This document shows, one piece after another, positions 1 to 7,245 of a DNA stretch of 34,628 bases. Where the stretch lies: the NCBI GenBank assembly GCA_021325035.1, contig JAJPHW010000037.1, positions 1 to 34,628 of the forward strand. The letters run 5' to 3'. The stretch's first letter is position 1, and every line of letters begins with the position of its first letter. The DNA is from Terriglobia bacterium (GTDB lineage Bacteria > Acidobacteriota > Terriglobia > Terriglobales > Acidobacteriaceae). Made by a program: the position numbers and the translations under genes. The notes under the pieces were generated by a model. It saw nothing but the letters and a program-made list of their open reading frames with translations, was not told where the DNA came from and made no database searches.

Positions 1-2388
1 CAGCGAGTGATGGCATTGACGCCGGAAGACCGGGTGATGGTTCTGGCGCCGATTGTCCGCGGGCGCAAAGGCGAATTCAAGAAAGAGATGGAAAAGCTGC
101 TCGAGCACGGATTTACGAGGGCTCGCGTGGATGGCGAGTTGGTCAATTTGGAAGACGAGATCAATCTCGACAAGCGCAAAAATCACACGATTGAAGTGGT
201 GGTAGATCGTTTGCTGGTCAAGCCGGGAATCGAGCATCGGCTGGAATTGTCGGTAGCGCTGGCGATGAAGCTGGCAGGAGGATTGGTCATAGTCGCCGTC
301 GTCGATGGCGAAGAACAGCTTTATTCCGAGAAGCTGGCCTGTCCGGATTGCGGAATCAGCGTGCCGCAGCTCGAGCCGCGGTCATTTTCGTTCAACAGCA
401 CTTATGGGGCTTGTCCCGAATGTCACGGGCTGGGCAGCAAGTATGATTTCGACCCGGCCAAAATTATCAATGACTGGTCAAAGCCCTTGCTCGACGGCGG
501 ATTGGGGCCGGGATCGGCGTCACAAAATTTGATTAACCAGGTGCAAATCGCCGGGGCGGCACACGACATTGATCTGAATATACCTTTTGAGAAACTTCCG
601 GAGAAGTCGCAGAACTTATTGCTTTACGGCGAGGCGTCTGAAGGTAAAGCAAAAGCAAAGACTGGATTTCGCGGAATTCTGGCGTATTTGAAGCGCAACC
701 TGGAAGATTCGAGTTCGGACGGTTATCGCGAATACTTGATGGACTTCATGTCAGCGACGGAGTGCCCGATTTGCGATGGCAAGAGATTGAGGGCTGAAAG
801 TTTAGCTGTCAAAGTGAATGGACTCTCTATTTCTGATTTCACGGCCATGTCGGTGACGCGATCGCTCGAAGCGGCGCGGAAGATCAAGCTTGCCGGACGT
901 GAAGCGACGATTGCCGGACGCGTGGTGCATGAGATCGTCGAACGATTGCAATTTCTCGATCGCGTGGGCCTCGGCTATATTTCGCTCGGCCGTTCTGCGG
1001 CGACGCTCTCGGGCGGAGAAGGACAGCGTATTCGCCTGGCCACGCAAATTGGATCGAAGCTGCGCGGTGTTTTATATGTGCTGGATGAGCCATCGATAGG
1101 ATTGCATCATCGCGACAACGAGCGCTTACTCCAGGCGCTCGAAGAGCTACGGGACTTGGGCAATACGGTTCTCGTGGTTGAGCATGATGAAGAGACCATC
1201 CGGCGCGCCGATTATGTGATTGACCTCGGCCCCGGCGCGGGACGCAATGGCGGCGGATTGGTCGCGCAGGGAACTCCGCAACAAATCGAGAAAGCTCCGG
1301 ATTCTTTGACGGGTGCGTATATCTCCGGCCGCTCGAAGATTGAAATGCGCGATGAACGCCGTTCCGCGGGCGGCGATGGCATTACGATTCTGGGCGCGAA
1401 AGAAAATAATCTCAAGAACCTCGACGTGACTTTTCCGATGGGTGTGATGACGGTCGTGACTGGAGTCTCCGGCTCGGGCAAATCCACTTTGGTGAACGAC
1501 ATTCTTTACCGCGCGCTGGCGAAGAAGCTGTACCGTTCCCGCGAAGAAGCGGGTGAGCATAAGACAATCTCGGGAGCCGAGGCGATAGACAAAGTCATCC
1601 GCATTGACCAATCGCCCATTGGCCGCACGCCGCGATCGAATCCTGCGACTTATACCGGAGTCTTCTCACAGATTCGCGATCTTTATGCCATGCTGCCGGA
1701 ATCGCGTGAACGTGGCTACAAGCCCGGACGGTTCTCTTTCAACGTCTCCGGCGGGCGCTGCGAGGCTTGCCAGGGCGAAGGACAGCGTCGCATTGAAATG
1801 AATTTTCTTCCCGATGTTTATGTGGTGTGCGAGGTCTGCGGCGGGCGACGCTACAATCACGAAACGCTGACTGTGAAATATAAGGGCTATTCCATCGCGG
1901 ACCTGCTCGAGACACCGATCAGCGATGCAGTGCCGATTCTTGAAAATATTCCGCAGGTGAAGCAGAAGCTGCAAACGCTGGTGGATGTCGGGCTCGGTTA
2001 TGTGCATCTTGGACAATCGGCGGTGACTTTGTCGGGTGGCGAAGCCCAGCGCATCAAGCTAGCCCGGGAGTTGAGTAAACGGCAGACAGGCAAGACTTTA
2101 TATCTACTCGACGAGCCGACGACTGGATTGCACTTTGACGACGTGCGCAAATTGCTGGACGTACTGCACCGACTGACTGATCTTGGCAACACAATCGTGA
2201 TTATTGAGCATAATCTGGATGTAATCCGCAACGCCGACTGGATTATCGATCTTGGCCCGGAAGGCGGAGAAGACGGCGGAAAACTGGTTGCACAGGGAAC
2301 GCCGGAGCAAGTAGCGAAGAACAAGAAGTCTTACACCGGGCAGGCACTGGCGGGATACTTCGTGCAGAATGGGAAAGTCAGCGCGTAA
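1..2388 (+). CDS. uvrA: Excinuclease ABC subunit A (UvrA), 5' end missing
   Basis: DNA damage sensor of nucleotide excision repair; it forms the UvrA2B2 complex that scans DNA and loads UvrB. The frame is already open at base 1, so the first methionine at position 7 is internal. About 795 residues are present against roughly 940 in the family, so the N-terminal Walker A region lies upstream of the window. Visible are the first zinc module (CPDC...CPEC), the first ABC signature ([12 protein letters not shown]) with LDEPSIGLH, the second Walker A (GVSGSGKST), the second zinc module (CEAC...CEVC) and the second signature [12 protein letters not shown] with LDEPTTGLH. No frameshift is seen. The next gene starts 20 bp downstream on the same strand. 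Confidence 0.97.
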   Translation, partial: QRVMALTPEDRVMVLAPIVRGRKGEFKKEMEKLLEHGFTRARVDGELVNLEDEINLDKRKNHTIEVVVDRLLVKPGIEHRLELSVALAMKLAGGLVIVAVVDGEEQLYSEKLACPDCGISVPQLEPRSFSFNSTYGACPECHGLGSKYDFDPAKIINDWSKPLLDGGLGPGSASQNLINQVQIAGAAHDIDLNIPFEKLPEKSQNLLLYGEASEGKAKAKTGFRGILAYLKRNLEDSSSDGYREYLMDFMSATECPICDGKRLRAESLAVKVNGLSISDFTAMSVTRSLEAARKIKLAGREATIAGRVVHEIVERLQFLDRVGLGYISLGRSAATLSGGEGQRIRLATQIGSKLRGVLYVLDEPSIGLHHRDNERLLQALEELRDLGNTVLVVEHDEETIRRADYVIDLGPGAGRNGGGLVAQGTPQQIEKAPDSLTGAYISGRSKIEMRDERRSAGGDGITILGAKENNLKNLDVTFPMGVMTVVTGVSGSGKSTLVNDILYRALAKKLYRSREEAGEHKTISGAEAIDKVIRIDQSPIGRTPRSNPATYTGVFSQIRDLYAMLPESRERGYKPGRFSFNVSGGRCEACQGEGQRRIEMNFLPDVYVVCEVCGGRRYNHETLTVKYKGYSIADLLETPISDAVPILENIPQVKQKLQTLVDVGLGYVHLGQSAVTLSGGEAQRIKLARELSKRQTGKTLYLLDEPTTGLHFDDVRKLLDVLHRLTDLGNTIVIIEHNLDVIRNADWIIDLGPEGGEDGGKLVAQGTPEQVAKNKKSYTGQALAGYFVQNGKVSA

Positions 2389-2407
2389 GGTTCCATGCTG
2401 CTAGCGA

Positions 2408-3235
2408 ATGAGCGAAACTGAATCCATGTCCTCTACTGAAAATTCGTGGCCGCCGCCAGTCGCTCCGATGCCGCCGGAGATTCCTGCGCCGGTCATTCCC
2501 GTGCCCAGGTTTCCTCTCTGGAGCGGTTGGGATGTCGTCCAGATTGCGCTGATGATGTTCCTCAGCCCGTTTCTTCTGTTCTTTCTGGTTGGGGGAGTGG
2601 CGAAGCATTACTTCTATCCCAGCGAAAATTGGACGCAGCTTGCGCAAGAGCCCATCGTGGCTCTGGCCGCAGAATTTTTCGCCTACATCATCGTTTTCTT
2701 CCTCATGGTGATGCTGATTGAGGGCAAATATCACACGCGCTTCAGCGAAGCCATCGAGTGGCGTTGGCCGCGAAGTCCGTATGCTTTGATTGCGCTGGGA
2801 GTATTGCTGCTCTTTGGGTTGCAGGGGATTGCGCACTTTCTTCCGATTCCTAAAGAAGTTCCGTTTGATCAATTCTTCAAACGCCCGATCGACGCGTGGC
2901 TGACTTCAATTTTTGCCGTTAGCTTCGGTCCACTGATGGAAGAGTTGTTCTTTCGCGGATTTCTCTATCCCGTGCTCGCCCGCCGCACTGGCGTCTCCAT
3001 TGCGGTTTTCCTCACCGCAGTTTTGTTTGGCCTGCTGCACGCCACACAACTGGGTTTCGCCTGGGGACCGATTCTTATCATTTTTCTGGTAGGCGTGACT
3101 CTTACGGTTGTCCGGGTCGTGACGCGTTCAGTTGCTTCGAGTTTTCTTGTCCACGTTGCTTACAACGGAACTTTGACGGTGCTGACGTTGCTTGCGACTG
3201 GCGGCTTCCGCCATTTGGAGCGGCTGAGCCAATAA
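2408..3235 (+). CDS. CPBP family intramembrane metalloprotease (Rce1/CAAX-protease-like)
   Basis: A 275-residue multi-pass membrane protein of the CPBP/Abi family. Members are membrane-embedded glutamate/metal-dependent proteases; bacterial substrates are mostly unknown. The N-terminal 35 residues are rich in Pro and Ser and are followed by hydrophobic segments near residues 43-62, 85-104, 124-144, 163-175, 197-210 and 220-240. The motifs are present: EELFFR (Glu178, Glu179, Arg183), a His in FGLLH (211) and HVAYN (His249, Asn253). The start at 2408 is the first ATG after uvrA; a second in-frame ATG lies at 2426. The gene is co-directional with uvrA, but no functional link is implied. Confidence 0.88.
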   Translation: MSETESMSSTENSWPPPVAPMPPEIPAPVIPVPRFPLWSGWDVVQIALMMFLSPFLLFFLVGGVAKHYFYPSENWTQLAQEPIVALAAEFFAYIIVFFLMVMLIEGKYHTRFSEAIEWRWPRSPYALIALGVLLLFGLQGIAHFLPIPKEVPFDQFFKRPIDAWLTSIFAVSFGPLMEELFFRGFLYPVLARRTGVSIAVFLTAVLFGLLHATQLGFAWGPILIIFLVGVTLTVVRVVTRSVASSFLVHVAYNGTLTVLTLLATGGFRHLERLSQ

Positions 3236-3320
3236 TCGTTCCATGAGAATTTTCCAAGAATTGTTTTGAACGATTCGGGCTGTGACCCGGCATGGTATCT
3301 TCAAATTTGCTGAAAGTTTC

Positions 3321-4001
3321 ATGACCACATCCAACGCAACTGCCGCTAAACAAGAACTTCTCCGACTGCTTGCGGCAAAATCTTTCCGCCTCGGTGAATT
3401 CAAATTGTCGTCGGGTGGTACGAGCGACTACTACATTGATTGCCGCTTGACCACGCTCGACGCGCGTGGGGCGCAGCTGACCGGGCAAGTCTTTCTCGAT
3501 GAAATTGTTCAACGAGGATGGAAGCCCTCGGCCATCGGCGGCCTCACCATGGGCGCCGACCCGATCGTTGTGGCGGTTTCGGTCATCAGCGGTGAAATTA
3601 ATGGCTTCCTCGTCCGCAAAGCCGAGAAACAGCACGGCATGGGGCAGCGCGTCGAAGGCTTTCGTGAAAAAGGGGCGCGGGTGGTGATTGTGGATGACGT
3701 CTGCACCACCGGCGCGTCCACGATTCAGGCCATTGAAACGGCGCGCGAATTTGGCTTCGAAGTCGTGGGTGTGATGTGCCTGGTCGAAAGGGAGGAGGCA
3801 CGTGGGCGCCCTAATGTCGAAAAAGCTGCGCTGCCTGCGCCTTTTATTTCGATTTTTACCGCAAATGATGTTCGCCGCGAACATATCGCGCTTAATCCAA
3901 GCGATGTGCCGGCCTATAAAGCTGCTCCCGGTTGCGAAATCTGCGGAAAGCCAGCTGTGGTCAGCCATCCGCGGACCCGTTGCGCTGAGCATAAGGCGTA
4001 G
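3321..4001 (+). CDS. pyrE: Orotate phosphoribosyltransferase with Cys/His C-terminal tail
   Basis: Converts orotate and PRPP to orotidine 5'-phosphate in de novo pyrimidine synthesis. The PRPP-binding loop VVIVDDVCTTGAST lies near residues 121-134, and the N-terminal SSGGTSDYYIDCR matches PyrE. The ATG at 3321 is chosen because the family begins about there; the frame extends to a GTG at 3282, which would add 13 unlikely residues. At 226 residues the protein is slightly longer than E. coli PyrE. The last 23 residues form a C-x2-C...H...C-x2-H cluster (GCEICGKP...HPRTRCAEH) that looks like a small metal-binding tail. A short AT-rich ORF begins 5 bp after the stop. Confidence 0.95.
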   Translation: MTTSNATAAKQELLRLLAAKSFRLGEFKLSSGGTSDYYIDCRLTTLDARGAQLTGQVFLDEIVQRGWKPSAIGGLTMGADPIVVAVSVISGEINGFLVRKAEKQHGMGQRVEGFREKGARVVIVDDVCTTGASTIQAIETAREFGFEVVGVMCLVEREEARGRPNVEKAALPAPFISIFTANDVRREHIALNPSDVPAYKAAPGCEICGKPAVVSHPRTRCAEHKA

Positions 4002-4006
4002 CTACG

Positions 4007-4183
4007 ATGAAAGTCTCTAACTTATTTCTTGCCATCGCGCTAGTCGCGATTTATGTGCAATATGGTGTTAGTAACGCTATGAGGCGCTTAATTTACAATC
4101 GTTCTGGAAGTCAATATCGACTGTCATCAATGAAATTAGTTCGCGAATATCGGAGTCAGTTCGGTAAGGACAGAAATTATTGA
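4007..4183 (+). CDS. Putative small secreted or membrane peptide (58 aa)
   Basis: An uninterrupted 58-codon frame opens 5 bp after the pyrE stop and closes with TGA at 4181-4183. The translation begins MKVSNLFLAIALVAIYVQYG and then becomes basic and polar, ending FGKDRNY. A Lys followed by a hydrophobic stretch of about 16 residues looks like a signal peptide or single membrane anchor. An AAGG lies about 12 nt upstream, a weak and distant ribosome site. The stretch is clearly more AT-rich than its neighbours, and so is the following intergenic DNA, which could mean acquired or non-coding sequence. I do not recognise the family. The case rests on the N-terminal pattern and position only. Confidence 0.35.
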   Translation: MKVSNLFLAIALVAIYVQYGVSNAMRRLIYNRSGSQYRLSSMKLVREYRSQFGKDRNY

Positions 4184-4282
4184 GCATATTGTTTTTCTAT
4201 GTTAGCTCTTGGTTTGGGTGCTGCTGGTTTCGCTTTGCTCCCGAAATAGCTGTTGAATAATAATTCGGATTACTTTCCTCAT

Positions 4283-5338
4283 ATGATTGAAACCCTCGAA
4301 TGGACTGACGCAGGTGTCCGCTTCATTGATCAGACGAAGCTGCCCACGGAAGAAACTTACGTTGTCTGCACGACGCATGGGCAGGTTGCGGATGTGATTC
4401 GCACCATGGTCGTGCGCGGGGCGCCAGCGATTGGCGTTTCAGCGGCTATGGGCATTGCGCTCGGCGTAAAGAACTCCGTTGCGGCCTCGGAAAGTGAACT
4501 TCGCCGCGAATTTGACGAGATCGCCCGCATCATCGGCGAGACCCGCCCCACGGCCGTAAATCTTTTTTGGGCGATCCAACGGATGAAAGCGAAGTTGGAT
4601 TCGCTACGCGGAAAGTCTATCGTTGAAATTAAATCTGCACTCATCGAAGAATCCAAGCGGATGCACGCCGAAGATATCGCGGCGAATCAAGCGATGGGAC
4701 GCCACGGTGCGACGCTGATGCCGTCGTCCGGCGGTGTTCTCACGCACTGCAACGCCGGCGCGTTGGCAACGGCTGGTTATGGCACTGCGCTGGGCGTGAT
4801 TCGCGCGGCGGTTGAAGCAGGCAAGAAAATTCACGTCTATGCCGATGAGACCCGGCCATTCTTGCAAGGGTCGCGGTTGACCGCGTGGGAGTTGATGAAA
4901 GATGGCATCTCAACGACGGTCATCTCCGACAATATGGCCGGGGCGATGATGCGGCGGGGAAAGATTCAAGCGATTGTCGTTGGAGCCGACCGCATCGCCG
5001 CGAATGGGGACGTGGCCAATAAGATTGGAACCTACTCGGTGGCGGTTCTAGCGAAAGAGCACGGGATTCCGTTCTATGTGGCTGCGCCGATTTCGACGGT
5101 GGATCTGGCGACTCCTGACGGCAGCAAGATTCCCATCGAGCAGCGCAACGCCAAAGAAGTCACGCACATAGGCGGACGCCAGATGGTTCCAGACGGCGTA
5201 AGCGTGGAGAATCCGGCGTTTGATGTGACTCCAGCAAAGTATGTCGAGGCGATCATCACGGAGCGAGGAATCGCGAGGGCCCCGTATGGAGAATCGCTGC
5301 TGGCACTGGCGAACGAGGAAGTCGCCGCCGTCCGGTAG
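4283..5338 (+). CDS. mtnA: S-methyl-5-thioribose-1-phosphate isomerase
   Basis: Isomerises 5-methylthioribose 1-phosphate to the ribulose form in the methionine salvage pathway. The 351-residue protein is full length for the eIF2B-like MtnA family. Visible signatures are [14 protein letters not shown] near residue 45, [18 protein letters not shown] carrying the catalytic Cys near residue 156, [19 protein letters not shown], and [12 protein letters not shown] with the catalytic Asp near residue 236. The ATG at 4283 (MIETLEWTD) matches the family start; the frame reaches a TTG at 4253 that would add ten non-family residues. No strong Shine-Dalgarno precedes either. No other methionine salvage gene is in the window. 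Related families are the eIF2B subunits and ribose-1,5-bisphosphate isomerase; the Cys/Asp motifs favour MtnA. Confidence 0.95.
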   Translation: MIETLEWTDAGVRFIDQTKLPTEETYVVCTTHGQVADVIRTMVVRGAPAIGVSAAMGIALGVKNSVAASESELRREFDEIARIIGETRPTAVNLFWAIQRMKAKLDSLRGKSIVEIKSALIEESKRMHAEDIAANQAMGRHGATLMPSSGGVLTHCNAGALATAGYGTALGVIRAAVEAGKKIHVYADETRPFLQGSRLTAWELMKDGISTTVISDNMAGAMMRRGKIQAIVVGADRIAANGDVANKIGTYSVAVLAKEHGIPFYVAAPISTVDLATPDGSKIPIEQRNAKEVTHIGGRQMVPDGVSVENPAFDVTPAKYVEAIITERGIARAPYGESLLALANEEVAAVR

Positions 5339-5363
5339 AGAACTTTTCCACTGTGGATTGCGT

Positions 5364-5382
5364 ACCTCCAAATAACGGAGGT
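5364..5382 (+). promoter_or_regulatory. Hairpin that buries the Shine-Dalgarno of the 66-aa gene
   Basis: ACCTCC at 5364-5369 is a perfect complement of GGAGGT at 5377-5382, with a 7-nt loop (AAATAAC). GGAGGT is itself the Shine-Dalgarno, five nt before the ATG at 5388. In RNA the 6-bp stem would hide the ribosome site, so translation could depend on unfolding or on readthrough from mtnA upstream. The pairing is read directly; the regulatory role is inferred. A 6-bp stem is only moderately stable. Confidence 0.45.
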
Positions 5383-5387
5383 CTCCC

Positions 5388-5588
5388 ATGATTGCATTGC
5401 TTTTGTGGTGCTTTCTTTTCGTGATGTGCTGGCCGATGGCGATTCTCGCGCTCGTGCTCTATCCGATCGTTTGGCTATTTCTGTTGCCCTTTCGCATTGT
5501 GGGAATTGCCGTCGAAGGCGTGCTCCAACTGATTTGGGCCGTAATTACATTCCCAGCGAGATTGCTGGCAGCGCCATTTCGAGTATGA
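5388..5588 (+). CDS. Small hydrophobic membrane protein (66 aa)
   Basis: A 66-residue, almost wholly hydrophobic protein with two or three potential membrane segments (about residues 2-20, 22-36 and 40-55), each ending at Pro, and a basic C-terminal end (FPARLLAAPFRV). A consensus GGAGGT sits 5 nt before the ATG, which makes the start convincing. That same GGAGGT is paired in a hairpin. It begins 49 bp after mtnA on the same strand, and its stop codon overlaps the left arm of a fold-back repeat. It has no recognisable catalytic motif. Holin-like, toxin-like or structural roles are all possible, and none is supported beyond hydrophobicity. Confidence 0.7.
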   Translation: MIALLLWCFLFVMCWPMAILALVLYPIVWLFLLPFRIVGIAVEGVLQLIWAVITFPARLLAAPFRV

Positions 5589-5679
5589 GTGCCGCCCGGC
5601 GGGGCGTGATGGGCAGCTCCTTCCGGACCCACGGCTTGCACCGTGGGCTGCATTCTTCCGCCGCTTCGCGGCTCATACT
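5582..5679. repeat. Nested fold-back (REP/MITE-like) element
   Basis: An imperfect palindrome of about 98 bp. Outer arms AGTATGAG (5582-5589) and CTCATACT (5672-5679) are exact inverse complements, continued by CCGC/GCGG after a 2-nt bulge. Inside are GCAGC (5613-5617) against GCTGC (5647-5651) and CCCACGG (5628-5634) against CCGTGGG (5641-5647) with a 6-nt loop. An alternative small hairpin, GCCGC-ttc-GCGGC, lies at 5660-5672. The element starts on the stop codon of the 66-aa gene. No T-run follows, so it is a poor intrinsic terminator. The form fits a REP-like or miniature mobile repeat; copy number cannot be judged from one window. Confidence 0.6.
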
Positions 5680-5769
5680 GTTTAGCGCCTAGTGATTGCG
5701 AACAGCCTAACGCTCGCGCCTACATGCTCACTAGCGGTGTCCGGGGCATCCTGCTAACATTTTTGTCAG

Positions 5770-6720
5770 ATGGCCTCTCGCAAGCGCACAGCCAAGTCCG
5801 CGCGGAAATCTGCGAATTCCTCCGCCAAATCCAAAGAGCATAGTAAAGAGAAATCCGCACCCCGCACGGGCGGCGAGCTGGTCATCATTACGGGCATGAG
5901 CGGATCGGGAAAAGCCTCGGTGCTCAAGGCGTTCGAAGATCTTGGCTACTACTGTGTGGACAATCTTCCGGTCGGCCTGATTCCACACTTTGCCGAATTG
6001 GTTGGAACATCTTCAGAAATCGAACGCAGCGCGTTGGTTGTGGATGTTCGCGAAGGCGCGCAGCTTGACTCACTTCCTTCAATTCTAAAGTCGGTCAAAC
6101 AGTTGCTTCCCACGCAAGTGGTTTTTCTCGAAGCCGACGATGCGGTACTGCTTCGTCGCTACAGCGAAACACGAAGGCCGCACCCGTTGGGCACCGATTC
6201 GCCGGTGAAATCTTCTCTTGCCGCTGAACGCAAGCACTTGCGCAAAATTCGAGAGATGGCTGATCTGGTCATCGATACCTCGAAGTTTAATGTTCACGAA
6301 CTGCGCGCGCACATCCTCGAACGTTTTGAGAAAAAGGAATCCGAAAAGAATATTCTGGTTTCCTGCGTCAGCTTCGGCTTCAAACACGGAGTTCCGGAAG
6401 ACGCCGATCTCATGTTCGACGTGCGCTTTTTGCCCAATCCTCATTTCATTCCCGAATTTCGCCCGCTCACGGGGCGGGATCCGAAAGTCGCGCGTTACAT
6501 TCGTTCATTTCCACAGACCAAGGAATTCATAAGCAAGATTTCCAAGCTGCTGATTTATCTATTGCCGCATTACATTCGTGAAGGAAAGAGCTATCTCACC
6601 ATCGCTTTCGGATGCACCGGCGGACAGCATCGCTCGGTGATGATCTCGGAAGACGTCAGCAAGCTCTTGCGCAAAGCCGGATACCGCACAAAAGTCGTCC
6701 ATCGCGACAGCCCGAAATAG
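5770..6720 (+). CDS. rapZ: RNase adapter protein RapZ / YvcJ-family nucleotide-binding protein
   Basis: In E. coli RapZ directs RNase E to GlmZ small RNA and so tunes glucosamine-6-phosphate synthesis; the role in other phyla is less clear. The 316 residues comprise a Lys/Ser/Arg-rich extension (1-35), an N-terminal P-loop domain with GMSGSGKA at 42-49 followed by FEDLGYYCVDNLPV, and the C-terminal domain with FGCTGGQHRSV and VVHRD near the end. The usual Ser/Thr after the P-loop Lys is Ala49, with Ser50 next. The ATG at 5770 has no clear Shine-Dalgarno, but no other start lies before the P-loop. The next gene starts 4 bp downstream, so it probably heads an operon. Confidence 0.93.
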   Translation: MASRKRTAKSARKSANSSAKSKEHSKEKSAPRTGGELVIITGMSGSGKASVLKAFEDLGYYCVDNLPVGLIPHFAELVGTSSEIERSALVVDVREGAQLDSLPSILKSVKQLLPTQVVFLEADDAVLLRRYSETRRPHPLGTDSPVKSSLAAERKHLRKIREMADLVIDTSKFNVHELRAHILERFEKKESEKNILVSCVSFGFKHGVPEDADLMFDVRFLPNPHFIPEFRPLTGRDPKVARYIRSFPQTKEFISKISKLLIYLLPHYIREGKSYLTIAFGCTGGQHRSVMISEDVSKLLRKAGYRTKVVHRDSPK

Positions 6721-6724
6721 GCGC

Positions 6725-7186
6725 ATGGCCAAAGCTCCTTATCCCATCATTCCCGTAGCCGGAGAAAGAGACTGGCTCGACGAGCACCCGCACCGGCGCA
6801 TTTTGATTGGCGCGATAATCGTCGTTGCCTTCGGGGTAATTTTTGTTCTCGGTATTCTGAGCTTGGTGGAATATTCCTTCCACCATCACACCGTTGCAGT
6901 GCAGGCCATCGAACGCGCCCAGTCGAACCCTCAGGTGATTCAGGCTTTGGGGCAGCCAATCAAGGTTGGCCTGGTTATTACAGGCAACATCCACATGAAG
7001 GACTCAAATGGATACGCCGATCTTAGAATCCCGATTGCGGGCCCAAATGGAAAAGGAATCATCGTCCTCTATGCCAAAGAGATTTCTCGCGCTTGGCAGT
7101 TCACGTTTCTAAGGGTTGAGATAGAGGGCGGCGCGGAACCCGTTGACCTCTTGTCGCCCCAAATCAAACAGCCGGAACTAAAGTAG
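6725..7186 (+). CDS. Single-pass membrane protein with Coa1-like domain
   Basis: A 153-residue protein with a cytoplasmic-looking N-terminus (about 25 residues), one membrane helix near residues 26-48, and a soluble domain. The soluble part has the pattern of the cytochrome oxidase assembly factor 1 (Coa1) family: AIERAQSNPQVIQALGQPI, then VTGNIHM, then a short beta-rich stretch with GPNGKGII and W near the end. In mitochondria Coa1 helps Cox1 maturation; bacterial members are mostly uncharacterised and often have this anchor-plus-domain form. It lies 4 bp after rapZ and 59 bp before the ABC exporter. No cytochrome oxidase gene is nearby, so an oxidase role here is only family-level inference. 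Confidence 0.65.
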   Translation: MAKAPYPIIPVAGERDWLDEHPHRRILIGAIIVVAFGVIFVLGILSLVEYSFHHHTVAVQAIERAQSNPQVIQALGQPIKVGLVITGNIHMKDSNGYADLRIPIAGPNGKGIIVLYAKEISRAWQFTFLRVEIEGGAEPVDLLSPQIKQPELK

Positions 7187-7245
7187 AATGGCAGCGTGCA
7201 GCGCATTTTGATCCCATATGCGGCCAATCCCGCGGCGAGCCCTCA

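Noticed and set aside
1147-1611. Long open frame on the - strand inside uvrA (154 codons)
   Set aside because: Lies wholly inside the strongly supported uvrA frame, has no family motif and no ribosome site; a shadow of GC-biased codons.
3102-3992. 296-codon - strand frame across the CPBP gene end and pyrE
   Set aside because: Covers two confident + strand genes; its composition (many Arg, His, Asn, Phe) is typical of antisense translation.
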